Virus record (IMG/VR): IMGVR_UViG_3300027754_000061
Location: 1-64,000 of that record
Origin: a virus
Strand: one strand, 5' to 3'
Length of the DNA stretch: 64,000 nt
Shown here piece by piece: positions 37,025-45,680 of the stretch. Both the position numbers and the translations under genes were made by a program. Under the pieces are notes generated by a model. It was not told where the DNA came from, searched no databases, and worked only from the letters and a program-made list of their open reading frames with translations. Each line of letters begins with the position of its first letter. Within the stretch, counting starts at the first letter, position 1.

Positions 37025-37902
37025 CCGTTCCAATATTGTTCAATGGCGGAGCATATGGCACTTATGTAGAATGGTGTTTGACCAGTCTATCAACATCTGA
37101 CCAATTATCATCTCCATTTAGAGCCAATGGTGCTAGTCATAATTTCGATGGTAACCATCTGCTGAATATGCAAGGTTGGCGACAATATCTAAGTGGCTCC
37201 GATCATAGTAAATTTGTAAGATTGCATCCCAAGACCGATAAGAATCATTCACTAAAAAATCATCTCGACGAGATTTTACAATCAGTTGACCAGGTAATTT
37301 TTCTATACCCTGATACTGATTCGGTGTTGCTTAATTTAAACAATTGGATAGATAAGGTGTGGTACAACCGGTGGATTGATTTTATTGGTAGTGAGGTGGA
37401 TTATAAAAAAATATACAAGAATTGGCCAATTGCTCCCGATACCGCAATAAAGGACATTGATGTGTGGATATATCGAGAATTCTTAAGCATGTATCTTGTT
37501 CCATCATGGCAATCTCAAGTAGAATGGTATTTTCCTGATAAATGGCAATCTCCAAGATGTAGGTATATTTTTGTCAAGGATTTACTACATGATTTTGAGA
37601 ATACCATCACGGCTATTGCAGATTTTTTGAAATTAGATGTTCAACGACCTATCAGTGCATTGTTGCCATATCATGAACAAAATATCAAATTACAAAAACA
37701 CATCGATCAGGATAAAATTTGCAATTATATCATTGACTCAATACTAAATGGTGACTTTATAACCTGGAATGCTTTACCTATTGTTAGCGAAGCATGGATA
37801 CAATGGAGACTAAGAGAATTAGGATATGAAATCCGATGTCATGGGCTTGACACATTCCCTACAACTAGTGTACAATTGAAAGAACTACTTTATACACCAT
37901 GA
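37021..37902 (+). CDS. Putative sulfotransferase-like/P-loop-type protein (paralogue of 46492 gene)
   Basis: A 293-residue protein. Its ATG overlaps the gp55 stop as ATGA; its own stop overlaps gp47 in the same way. Features are an N-terminal strand and turn (Ile-Leu-Phe-Asn-Gly-Gly-Ala-Tyr-Gly-Thr-Tyr-Val-Glu-Trp), a second strand (Gln-Val-Ile-Phe-Leu-Tyr-Pro), Trp-Ile-Tyr-Arg-Glu-Phe-Leu, and a C-terminal Arg-Tyr-Ile-Phe-Val-Lys-Asp-Leu-Leu. The order recalls sulfotransferase folds, but the nucleotide-binding residues are not clear. The protein at 46492-47544 has the same plan and a similar C-terminal end. Base composition is more AT-rich by eye than gp55 and gp47, which fits an inserted gene. 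Confidence 0.45.
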   Translation: MTVPILFNGGAYGTYVEWCLTSLSTSDQLSSPFRANGASHNFDGNHLLNMQGWRQYLSGSDHSKFVRLHPKTDKNHSLKNHLDEILQSVDQVIFLYPDTDSVLLNLNNWIDKVWYNRWIDFIGSEVDYKKIYKNWPIAPDTAIKDIDVWIYREFLSMYLVPSWQSQVEWYFPDKWQSPRCRYIFVKDLLHDFENTITAIADFLKLDVQRPISALLPYHEQNIKLQKHIDQDKICNYIIDSILNGDFITWNALPIVSEAWIQWRLRELGYEIRCHGLDTFPTTSVQLKELLYTP

Positions 37903-38915
37903 CCAATCTATTCCGCAAAGCCGCAATCTTCACGGACATCCACTTTGGACTTAAATCCAACAGCACCACTCACAATGAAGACTGCTTAAACTTTGTGAAG
38001 TGGGCCACTGCCAAGGCACGAGAGGAAGGTTGTGAAACCTGCATGTTCCTAGGCGACTGGCACAACAACAGAGCCAGTCTCAACATTGTCACCTTGAACT
38101 ACAGCCTCAGGGCTCTAGAGCACATGAATGCAAATTTTGAACATGTTTACTTTATTCCAGGCAATCACGACCTATACTATCGTGACAAGCGTGATATCCA
38201 AAGTGTAGAGTGGGCACGACATTTGCCCAATGTGGAGATCTGTAACGATTGGTTCAGCAGTGGCGATGTTGTGATTGCTCCTTGGCTGTGTGGTGATGAT
38301 CACAAACGCATACCCAAGCTAAAAGGCAAGTATATGTTTGGGCATTTTGAACTGCCCGGTTATTTGATGAATGCTATGGTAGAGATGCCGGATCACGGTG
38401 AGGTTCGCAGAGAAGACTTCAACAATTTTGAACATGTGTTTACTGGTCACTTCCACAAACGACAAACCAAAAAGAACATTACATACATTGGCAACGCATT
38501 TCCCCACAACTACGCAGATGCCGGCGACGATGCTCGCGGTCTTACCATCTTGGAGTGGGGGCAGGATCCTGTGTATCATGCGTGGCCCGATCAACCCAGA
38601 TATCGTGTGTTAGGTCTTGCCAACATCATCGACAATGCAGCCGCATTACTTGCACCTCGCATGCATGTTCGTGTGAACTTGGACATCGAGATTTCATACG
38701 AAGAAGCCAACTTCATCAAAGAAACCTACATCAAAGACTACAGTCTCAGAGAGATGGCCCTGATACCCAACAAGAATAGTTCTGTGGACACAGACATGGC
38801 GCCTGGTGAGATCAAGTTTGAATCAGTAGATCAAATTGTGACAGATCAGATCACCAATATTGAATCGGAGTTTTACGATAACCGACTACTGTTGAAAATT
38901 TACCAGAATCTATGA
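37899..38915 (+). CDS. 47: Recombination endonuclease subunit gp47 (Mre11/SbcD-like)
   Basis: A 338-residue metallophosphoesterase, the size of T4 gp47 (339). All phosphoesterase motifs are present: Asp-Ile-His (13-15), Gly-Asp-Trp-His-Asn (52-56), Gly-Asn-His-Asp (88-91), Gly-His-Phe-Glu and Thr-Gly-His-Phe-His (about 182-186). With gp46 it makes the complex that resects DNA ends for recombination-dependent replication and degrades host DNA. In T4 gp47 and gp46 are close neighbours; here a radical SAM gene of 1.5 kb stands between them. The start overlaps the preceding stop (ATGA), and the stop overlaps the radical SAM start in the same way. Confidence 0.95.
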   Translation: MTNLFRKAAIFTDIHFGLKSNSTTHNEDCLNFVKWATAKAREEGCETCMFLGDWHNNRASLNIVTLNYSLRALEHMNANFEHVYFIPGNHDLYYRDKRDIQSVEWARHLPNVEICNDWFSSGDVVIAPWLCGDDHKRIPKLKGKYMFGHFELPGYLMNAMVEMPDHGEVRREDFNNFEHVFTGHFHKRQTKKNITYIGNAFPHNYADAGDDARGLTILEWGQDPVYHAWPDQPRYRVLGLANIIDNAAALLAPRMHVRVNLDIEISYEEANFIKETYIKDYSLREMALIPNKNSSVDTDMAPGEIKFESVDQIVTDQITNIESEFYDNRLLLKIYQNL

Positions 38916-40405
38916 GCACTCTCACAGTTGATCAGTTGAAACATGACCTATCTAAAAAATATTTAATAAAATGTTTTGTTGATCTGGCAGATCTCACCAA
39001 AGGCCCATCACAGGCCTATAAAATTTTACAACAGCATCATCAGCAAGAATTTTCTCTCAACGATCGATTGGTATTTTATACCAAACACGATGTATCTGAT
39101 CAATTGCTGGAACATTTATATCAAGCCGCAACATTGATAGATGTATCCAATTTTTTCGTATTGTTATGCGTTCCAGTTGATCTCACATTCAAACTTGATG
39201 CCATTGCTTTTGAAAATTCTGGAGATAATGTTTCATTCCAATCGATACAAGTGAATATAACCGATACCAAACCCATGTCTAGCGGTTTTGTATTGCCGGC
39301 AACTTTATGCCCCATGCCTTGGTCTCATATGATGATCGATCAGTCCGGAGACGCCAAGCCATGTTGTGTTTACCAAGATCCAGTTGGCAATGCTGTTGGG
39401 AACTCAATAGATCAATTGTTTCATAATCAGGGGTACAACCAACTTAGACAAAATTTGTTATCTGGAAAAAAAGTATCAGGATGTGATCATTGTTGGAATC
39501 TCGAGGAACACGGACTAACCAGCAACCGTACAATGCACATGCGATTGTTGAAGAAAGATCTGTTGACCAAGTATCTGGATGATCCCAAAATTACCAGTTT
39601 AGATATTGCTCCGGGCAACACATGCAATTTTAAATGTCGTATATGCACTCCAAAGGCCAGTTCATTGTTTGCACAAGAAGTACAATCAATCAGTGGAATT
39701 TTACCCATAAGATCGTTTAACTGGGCCGAGTCAGACAACAAAATCATGCAAGAGATATCTGATCTGCTGCCTTCATTGACTAATATTGATATGTATGGCG
39801 GAGAACCGTTTTTAATCAAACCTCTACACCAACTGGTGTCACAGGCAGTGGAACAAGAACATGCAAAACATATAAGATTACATTACAATAGCAATGGCTC
39901 CGTCTATCCTGATCATCTCATCAAACATTGGCAACATTTTGCTCATGTAGATATACATTTTAGCATCGACAACGTAGGAGCACGGTTTGATCTCGAACGC
40001 GGGGGTTCATGGCAGCAGGTAACATCAAACATTCGTAAATTGGTAGATCTCTCTTTATCAAATCTAAAAATTAGTATAATGCCAACTATCAGTATCATGA
40101 ATATTTTTTATCTTGATGAACTATTAATCTGGGCAGACAAATTAGGATTACCTGTTAATGTTAACTATCTTGATTCGCCTAAAGAATTCAGTATCAAGAA
40201 TCTCACTCCACTTGCTAAAAAATTGATACTTGAAAAATTTCAAGATCATCCTTGGCCCGAGATGAGCAGCATTTTAACTACTATAAAGTCATTTCCTGGT
40301 TCAGATGGAGTTGGGTTTGTGTCTCTCAGTAGACACTTTGATCGCATACGAGGACAAAATTTTTCAAGCACTCATGCCGAAATAGCACATGCCATGGGTA
40401 TGTAG
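38912..40405 (+). CDS. Radical SAM protein with N-terminal twitch/SPASM-like cluster motif
   Basis: A 497-residue protein. The SAM-cleaving [4Fe-4S] motif CX3CX2C is C238, C242, C245, followed by a Met-Tyr-Gly-Gly-Glu-Pro segment typical of radical SAM barrels. Ahead of the core lies a second cysteine set: Cys-Pro-Met-Pro-Trp (C133), Pro-Cys-Cys (C151, C152) and Cys-X2-Cys-Trp (C191, C194). This resembles the auxiliary-cluster region that most SPASM enzymes carry after the core, so the order is permuted. The gene is wedged between gp47 and gp46 with ATGA coupling to gp47. Family enzymes modify peptides, proteins or sugars; the substrate here is unknown. Confidence 0.8.
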   Translation: MSTLTVDQLKHDLSKKYLIKCFVDLADLTKGPSQAYKILQQHHQQEFSLNDRLVFYTKHDVSDQLLEHLYQAATLIDVSNFFVLLCVPVDLTFKLDAIAFENSGDNVSFQSIQVNITDTKPMSSGFVLPATLCPMPWSHMMIDQSGDAKPCCVYQDPVGNAVGNSIDQLFHNQGYNQLRQNLLSGKKVSGCDHCWNLEEHGLTSNRTMHMRLLKKDLLTKYLDDPKITSLDIAPGNTCNFKCRICTPKASSLFAQEVQSISGILPIRSFNWAESDNKIMQEISDLLPSLTNIDMYGGEPFLIKPLHQLVSQAVEQEHAKHIRLHYNSNGSVYPDHLIKHWQHFAHVDIHFSIDNVGARFDLERGGSWQQVTSNIRKLVDLSLSNLKISIMPTISIMNIFYLDELLIWADKLGLPVNVNYLDSPKEFSIKNLTPLAKKLILEKFQDHPWPEMSSILTTIKSFPGSDGVGFVSLSRHFDRIRGQNFSSTHAEIAHAMGM

Positions 40406-40406
40406 G

Positions 40407-40435
40407 TTTACATCTACAGGTAATATTGTTATAAT
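40407..40435 (+). promoter_or_regulatory. Sigma70-type promoter directly before gp46
   Basis: TTTACA (40407-40412, one change from TTGACA), a 17-base spacer and a perfect TATAAT (40430-40435). The expected start of transcription would be near 40442, only about five bases before the gp46 ATG at 40447, so the mRNA would have almost no leader. No Shine-Dalgarno sequence is visible before that ATG. Confidence 0.6.
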
Positions 40436-40446
40436 GTCAAACACTT

Positions 40447-42210
40447 ATGATACATCTTCGTGACCTCACAGTAAAAAACTTCATGAGCGTAGGCAATACC
40501 ACGCAGGCCATTGACTTTGATCGATCGGACCTTACCTTGGTGCTGGGCGAAAACTTGGACATGGGAGGCGATGGATCTCGCAATGGCACAGGCAAGACCA
40601 CAATCATCAATGCACTAAGCTATGCATTGTATGGCCAAGCATTATCAAACATTCGTAAAGACAATCTAGTAAACAAGACCAATGCCAAGCACATGCTTGT
40701 GAGCCTGGACTTCTCTGTGGGCGGGCAGAACTATCGAATTGAGCGCGGTCGCAAACCCAATGTTCTCAAGTTCTATGTAAACGACGAGCATCAAGCAGCA
40801 CAGGACGAAGCACAAGGTGATTCAAGAGAAACACAAGAAGCTATCGAGCGTGTGTTGGGCATGAGCCATGACATGTTCCAGCATATTGTAGCACTGAACA
40901 CTTACACACCGCCTTTCTTGAGTCTCAAGGCCAATGAACAGCGCACAATCATTGAACAACTGCTGGGTATCACGCTGCTGAGTGAGCGTGCCGATCGTAT
41001 CAAAGAACTCAACAGACAAACCAAAGATTCTATCCAAGCAGAAGAACTGCGTATCCGTGCGGTGCAAGAAGCCAACAAACGCATCGAAGAACAGATTGTC
41101 AGTTTAGAGAAACGCAGAACCTTGTGGCTACGCAAACAAACAGAAGATACTGAAGGTCTAGCACAAGGTATTGCTGACCTTGAACACATCGATATTGCAG
41201 CGGAGGTACAAGCACACAGAGATCTCGACGCATACCATGCTCGTAAAAAATCCATAGACGAAGCCAATCGTTGGATACGGCAGATTGATGCCGACGATAC
41301 CAAACTGCTGAAGCAAATGGCTCAGATTGAAAAAGATCTCACGCAGATTGCCAGCCACAAGTGTTTTGCCTGCGGCACAGACATACACGACAACAGTCTT
41401 GACACTGTGAAAGCACAGCGTGAAAAGACTCTGCTAGAAATCTCATTGCAAGTGCTGACCAACGACACGCAACGATCCGAACATCAAGATCGATTGCGAG
41501 AACTTGGCGAACTAGGGCAAGCACCCCGGGTGTTCTATGACAGCCTCGAACAGGCACTGAATCACAAGAACACTGTGGATACCCTAAACAAGGATCTTGT
41601 CACACGATCCGCAGAGACTGATCCTTACAGCGAACAGATCGCAGACATGCAGAATCAAGCCCTGCAAGTAGTTTCGTATGACACGCTAAACGAATACACT
41701 AGATTACAAGAGCATCAAGAGTTTTTGCTCAAACTGCTCACCAGCAAAGACAGTTTTGTGCGTAAGAAGATCATTGATCAAAACTTGAGTTATCTCAACA
41801 GCAGACTCACACACTATCTTGATCGTATCGGATTACCACATACTGTGAAGTTCCAGAACGATCTTACAGTGAGCATTGAAGAACTAGGTCGTGAATTGGA
41901 CTTTGACAACTTGAGCCGAGGTGAGCGTAACCGATTGATCCTCAGCATGAGTTGGGCGTTCCGCGATGTGTGGGAGAGTTTGTATGAACCCATCAACATC
42001 TTGTTCATTGACGAGATGATTGACTCCGGCTTGGACACCCAAGGCGTAGAGAATGCCCTGGCCCTGTTAAAGAAGATGAGTCGCGAACGACACAAGAGCA
42101 TTTGGCTTGTGAGTCATAGAGACGAACTGACCAGCAGGGTAGAGAACATTCTCAAGGTGATAAAAGAGAATGGCTTCACTTCATATTCAACGGATGCAGA
42201 AATTGCTTGA
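40447..42210 (+). CDS. 46: Recombination endonuclease subunit gp46 (Rad50/SbcC-like ATPase)
   Basis: A 587-residue SMC-type ATPase, close to T4 gp46 (560). The Walker A motif Gly-Thr-Gly-Lys-Thr-Thr lies at 47-52. The coiled-coil centre carries the zinc hook Cys-Phe-Ala-Cys (C306, C309). The ABC signature Leu-Ser-Arg-Gly-Glu-Arg and the Walker B Ile-Leu-Phe-Ile-Asp-Glu (near 518-523) are close to the C-terminus. It drives gp47 nuclease action on DNA ends. A good sigma70 promoter stands immediately upstream, giving it expression independent of the inserted radical SAM gene. Its last 41 bases overlap the next gene. Confidence 0.95.
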   Translation: MIHLRDLTVKNFMSVGNTTQAIDFDRSDLTLVLGENLDMGGDGSRNGTGKTTIINALSYALYGQALSNIRKDNLVNKTNAKHMLVSLDFSVGGQNYRIERGRKPNVLKFYVNDEHQAAQDEAQGDSRETQEAIERVLGMSHDMFQHIVALNTYTPPFLSLKANEQRTIIEQLLGITLLSERADRIKELNRQTKDSIQAEELRIRAVQEANKRIEEQIVSLEKRRTLWLRKQTEDTEGLAQGIADLEHIDIAAEVQAHRDLDAYHARKKSIDEANRWIRQIDADDTKLLKQMAQIEKDLTQIASHKCFACGTDIHDNSLDTVKAQREKTLLEISLQVLTNDTQRSEHQDRLRELGELGQAPRVFYDSLEQALNHKNTVDTLNKDLVTRSAETDPYSEQIADMQNQALQVVSYDTLNEYTRLQEHQEFLLKLLTSKDSFVRKKIIDQNLSYLNSRLTHYLDRIGLPHTVKFQNDLTVSIEELGRELDFDNLSRGERNRLILSMSWAFRDVWESLYEPINILFIDEMIDSGLDTQGVENALALLKKMSRERHKSIWLVSHRDELTSRVENILKVIKENGFTSYSTDAEIA

Positions 42211-43225
42211 TCGAGCAACACAGTTAAGTTGGGCAATTGCTGCCTGTGAACAAACAGATTTTTTTTCCACTAGAAATCAAGTCAGATTTGTGTTGCAAGG
42301 GTCACGAGCTGTAGAACCACCAGAATTTTGTGATTACATTAGAGAGATATTTTCCCAGGATCTACTACAAGACGGATTGAATCGTCCGCAAAATCTCAAT
42401 GATTTTGTTCACAGCATGCCCAAATGGATCTCTCAAAATTCTGTGAACAAAATCACTGGATTAGATCAATATCAGGCTGATTTCAGCAGCGGCACTACTC
42501 AGAGTTTTGATAGTTTTTATTATCGATATAGATCAAGACGCATGCGATGCTTCGTGGGCGAATACTTTTATCATCTAAAAACTTGGATCAGTAATAATAC
42601 CCCATGGAGTATGATATCCGAGGCTGACCCGTTAACAGCCGGGGACGCACTGGTAGTGAGTTTACCTTTTTGTGATACCGGTACGCAATTAGAAAATTTT
42701 GATCAGGTATTAGAGAAATGCAATCAACTGGGCATACCGGTGTTGGTTGATTGTTGCTACTATTTTATCAGTCGCGGCGTCAGCGCAGATCTCAGTGCAG
42801 ACTGCATTGACACAGTGACTTTCAGTCTTAGCAAAGCGTTTACTGTGGCAAGACTGCGTATCGGTGTGAGATTTACTAAACCAAATATTTTTGATGGGCA
42901 AAAGCTGCATCACTCTACTCACTACAATAACAGCCTAAGTGCCTGGGTGGGGTTAAAAATCATACAAAAATTTTCCAGTGACTACATTGCAAAACTATAT
43001 CAGGAAAAACAACAGCAAGTATGCGGATATCTTGGTCTGACTCCCAGTCAATCTGTTATATTTGCCATTGGCGATGCAGACTGGAGCCAGTACAATCGCA
43101 GTGGTCTATTGCATACGTACCAGCTGGATCTTGATGCTGGTCAATTCCAAAACAGAATTTGTTTGTCTGCAATATATAATCACTGGGACTTGTTCAGTCA
43201 CTTACAAAATGAAACTACATCTTGA
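42170..43225 (+). CDS. PLP-dependent aminotransferase-like protein (fold type I)
   Basis: A 351-residue protein. Val-Leu-Val-Asp-Cys-Cys-Tyr-Tyr supplies the aspartate (D194) and tyrosine (Y197) that would hold the pyridine ring. Ser-Leu-Ser-Lys (K222) is the Schiff-base lysine motif, and Arg-Ile-Gly (R230-G232) follows at the K+8 spacing of aspartate aminotransferase-type enzymes. A Phe-Ser-Ser-Gly-Thr-Thr-Gln-Ser phosphate-loop-like turn lies upstream. Length is somewhat below the usual 380-400 residues. The start at 42170 has AAGGTGA upstream and overlaps gp46; an ATG at 42194 is the alternative. A related protein lies 430 bases further on, which suggests a dimeric or two-step function. 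The substrate is not predictable. Confidence 0.7.
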   Translation: MASLHIQRMQKLLDRATQLSWAIAACEQTDFFSTRNQVRFVLQGSRAVEPPEFCDYIREIFSQDLLQDGLNRPQNLNDFVHSMPKWISQNSVNKITGLDQYQADFSSGTTQSFDSFYYRYRSRRMRCFVGEYFYHLKTWISNNTPWSMISEADPLTAGDALVVSLPFCDTGTQLENFDQVLEKCNQLGIPVLVDCCYYFISRGVSADLSADCIDTVTFSLSKAFTVARLRIGVRFTKPNIFDGQKLHHSTHYNNSLSAWVGLKIIQKFSSDYIAKLYQEKQQQVCGYLGLTPSQSVIFAIGDADWSQYNRSGLLHTYQLDLDAGQFQNRICLSAIYNHWDLFSHLQNETTS

Positions 43226-43688
43226 ATTTATCAACATCATAGATCAGCCACGATGCAAAATTTCTATCAATCATGAAGAATTGTATTCCGGCACGGTGCT
43301 CGAAGTATATGATTTTGATGTTCCGTCCACCCAGGGTGCAGTATCCATAGTGATCACACATTGGGATAAGCAACCACATGACACAGTGGTTGAAAATAAT
43401 CAAATTGTACGTGATAGAAGTTTTGAACTTGCCCGACTGACAGTAGATGGATATGATCTTGAAGAACTAATATGGCATAGCGAGTTTCGTGCAGTTGATG
43501 GTGCTGTGTATCCTAGCTGTTTGTTTTTTGGCCCCAATGGGGATTTTGTGTTGGATCTTACTATGCCAGTGTTGACATGGATATTGCACACTCGCCATAC
43601 CAAAAACAACAATGACCCACACTGGCAAGAAGATTATAATTATTACATCACAGCATGTCAACTACTACAGCAGATATCAATCAAATAA
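43209..43688 (+). CDS. Small beta-rich protein between the two PLP-type genes
   Basis: A 159-residue protein. The ATG at 43209 was chosen because upstream codons of the same frame lie entirely inside the preceding gene. Alternating strands (Leu-His-Leu-Glu-Phe-Ile-Asn-Ile-Ile, Lys-Ile-Ser-Ile, Ser-Ile-Val-Ile-Thr-His-Trp) point to a beta-sandwich. Conserved-looking elements are Asp-Thr-Val-Val-Glu-Asn, Asp-Arg-Ser-Phe-Glu-Leu, Cys-Leu-Phe-Phe-Gly-Pro-Asn-Gly and Asn-Asn-Asn-Asp-Pro-X-Trp. I recall similar unassigned proteins from aquatic phages. It overlaps both flanking PLP-type genes, by 17 and 34 bases, so all three are made together; a binding or scaffold role is only a guess. Confidence 0.55.
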   Translation: MKLHLEFINIIDQPRCKISINHEELYSGTVLEVYDFDVPSTQGAVSIVITHWDKQPHDTVVENNQIVRDRSFELARLTVDGYDLEELIWHSEFRAVDGAVYPSCLFFGPNGDFVLDLTMPVLTWILHTRHTKNNNDPHWQEDYNYYITACQLLQQISIK

Positions 43689-44716
43689 AACAGATAGCCT
43701 GGGTACTGTCTTTGGCCGGTGCTACCAATCAGCTGGATGTGCCTGGTGAGTATATTTGGGCATACCCCCTCAGCAGTGGTTTTGAACATGTGAGGCTGCG
43801 AACTCACGGCATATTCAGCAGCGGCAACAGCATTAAAGATCCTGAGGTGATGGAGTTTGTGCAGAATCAGAACATTAACCGGCATCTTGTAAATCCCTGG
43901 GTAGTGCAAGAGTTTGAACAACAATTTAAATCTTGGATCTCCAGAGGCACACGATATCGCTTACACAATTTTGATTTGTTTCGATACACGGGATTCAGTG
44001 CCGGGTCACAAGAAAGTTTTATCAACTTCTATCTTGTGAACAAAGACCGCAGGTTTCGTATTTTCAAAGGCGACTACTGGTGGCATATCGACATCTGGAA
44101 CAGTGTGGGCATATCATGGGCGTTTATCGAAGATGACGACTTAAAACCCAACGATATATGTATTTGTAGTTACCCGTTTGCACTTACCGGAGACAAACAT
44201 CAAAATTTTGATTGGTTGGTTGATGAGTGCAATCGCATAGGAATCAAGCTGTTGGTAGATTTTATCTATCTGCCTAACAGCAATAATGCTGTGGATATTG
44301 ATCTCAGTGCCGAGTGCATAGAGCAAATTACTTTTAGTTTAAGCAAGACTTTTCCTGTTCAATGCGCTAAAATAGCTGTGCGTATGTGCAAGAACAAACC
44401 TAGTGATCCATTGCAAATCAGCAACGATGAGAATATATGCAATCGCCTAGGAGCCGGCTTGGCACTAGATATTATCAATACATTTCCTGTTGATTATAAT
44501 GTGACCAAGTATCAGGATCAACAACAATATTGGTGCAACAAGTTAGGTCTCATTGCCACCAAGGTTGTGCATTTTGGGCGCGGAGATGATTACACCAGCA
44601 TTGGCCGTGCTGATAACCATACCTGGATCAGTGCATACAATCAGCAGAAAAATAGATATAATTTAGGCATGCTATTTGAAAATCAAGATCTACTAAAAAA
44701 ATTACAACTATATTAG
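43655..44716 (+). CDS. Second PLP-type aminotransferase-like protein, with altered active-site residues
   Basis: A 353-residue paralogue of the protein at 42170. It keeps the aspartate of Leu-Leu-Val-Asp-Phe-Ile-Tyr (D202, Y205) and the lysine of Ser-Leu-Ser-Lys (K231), and the upstream Phe-Ser-Ala-Gly-Ser-Gln-Glu-Ser turn. At the K+8 position an Arg-X-Gly is replaced by Lys239-Ile-Ala. It may therefore bind the PLP phosphate differently, use another cofactor or act as the non-catalytic partner of its neighbour. The gene overlaps the small protein upstream by 34 bases and lies five bases before a radical SAM gene. Confidence 0.65.
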   Translation: MSTTTADINQIKQIAWVLSLAGATNQLDVPGEYIWAYPLSSGFEHVRLRTHGIFSSGNSIKDPEVMEFVQNQNINRHLVNPWVVQEFEQQFKSWISRGTRYRLHNFDLFRYTGFSAGSQESFINFYLVNKDRRFRIFKGDYWWHIDIWNSVGISWAFIEDDDLKPNDICICSYPFALTGDKHQNFDWLVDECNRIGIKLLVDFIYLPNSNNAVDIDLSAECIEQITFSLSKTFPVQCAKIAVRMCKNKPSDPLQISNDENICNRLGAGLALDIINTFPVDYNVTKYQDQQQYWCNKLGLIATKVVHFGRGDDYTSIGRADNHTWISAYNQQKNRYNLGMLFENQDLLKKLQLY

Positions 44717-44720
44717 CAAC

Positions 44721-45623
44721 ATGAATATAACTATACCAGTGCTGCAACGTCGTGACATCAAAGAATTACATCTAGAACCCACAGATGTGTGTCAGGCTGC
44801 ATGTGCGTTGTGTTCTCGAGAACTAGATCCCAACTTTGATAAAAATTTTCAACATCATCTGACCATTGACCAAATAATTCAACATTTTGATAACACACAT
44901 ATTGCCAAGCTACACAAGATGTACATGTGCGGCTTGTATGGAGACCCGGCGGCCGGCAAACATACTCTGGACATATATCAATACTTTCGATCTATCAACC
45001 CAGAAATCACGCTGGGTATGAATACAAACGGAGCATTACAATCTGCTAGATGGTGGAATACTCTGGGAACGATACTGAACAGGCAACGGGATTATGTGGT
45101 ATTCAGTATTGATGGCTTAGAAAATACCAATGCAATATATCGAAAAAATGTAAATTGGACCAAACTCATGACCAATGCTGAAACTTATATCAATGCAGGC
45201 GGACGAGCACACTGGGATATGTTAGTATATCAACACAATGAACACCAGGTGCATCAGTGTGAACAACTAGCCCGTGACATGGGATTTTTTTGGTTTCGTG
45301 CCAAAATCAGCAATAGGCCATTGATCGATAATTTAAAACGTGCAACAACCTGGACCATACCTGAACCAAAAACAGGACCAATTGATTGTTTTGCATTGTC
45401 TGAACAAAGCGCATATATCGATGCGCAAGGCAGATTGAGTCCTTGCTGTATTCTTGGAGATAGACAAAAAGATTTTATAGGATTTGACAATGATTTTGAG
45501 GACATTCAAAAATCATGGAATACATCAGAATGTAACACAATATGCAAGAGCAGTTGCTCTAGCGACAATATTACTACTACCTCAAAAAATCAATGGCAAT
45601 ATATAGCAGAACTTAAACAATAA
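44721..45623 (+). CDS. Radical SAM protein with C-terminal SPASM-like motif
   Basis: A 300-residue protein. The CX3CX2C motif is C24, C28, C31 near the N-terminus, followed by Met-Cys-Gly-Leu-Tyr-Gly-Asp-Pro in the position of the radical SAM Gly-Gly-Glu strand. A C-terminal set, C223, Pro-Cys-Cys (C242, C243) and several further cysteines in the last 35 residues, has the spacing of a SPASM auxiliary cluster. This is the usual order of domains, unlike the radical SAM protein at 38912. SPASM enzymes often modify peptides or activate partner enzymes. It lies five bases after the second PLP-type gene and closes the cassette. Confidence 0.8.
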   Translation: MNITIPVLQRRDIKELHLEPTDVCQAACALCSRELDPNFDKNFQHHLTIDQIIQHFDNTHIAKLHKMYMCGLYGDPAAGKHTLDIYQYFRSINPEITLGMNTNGALQSARWWNTLGTILNRQRDYVVFSIDGLENTNAIYRKNVNWTKLMTNAETYINAGGRAHWDMLVYQHNEHQVHQCEQLARDMGFFWFRAKISNRPLIDNLKRATTWTIPEPKTGPIDCFALSEQSAYIDAQGRLSPCCILGDRQKDFIGFDNDFEDIQKSWNTSECNTICKSSCSSDNITTTSKNQWQYIAELKQ

Positions 45624-45680
45624 AATCATTACGCAACACAATTAGGCATAACTACATGACTCAAGTAACAAAACTGCAAT

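Noticed and set aside
45624-45680. Separate gene or promoter in the gap before the GIY-YIG gene
   Set aside because: No frame, no -35/-10 pair and no late octamer could be supported in these 57 bases.
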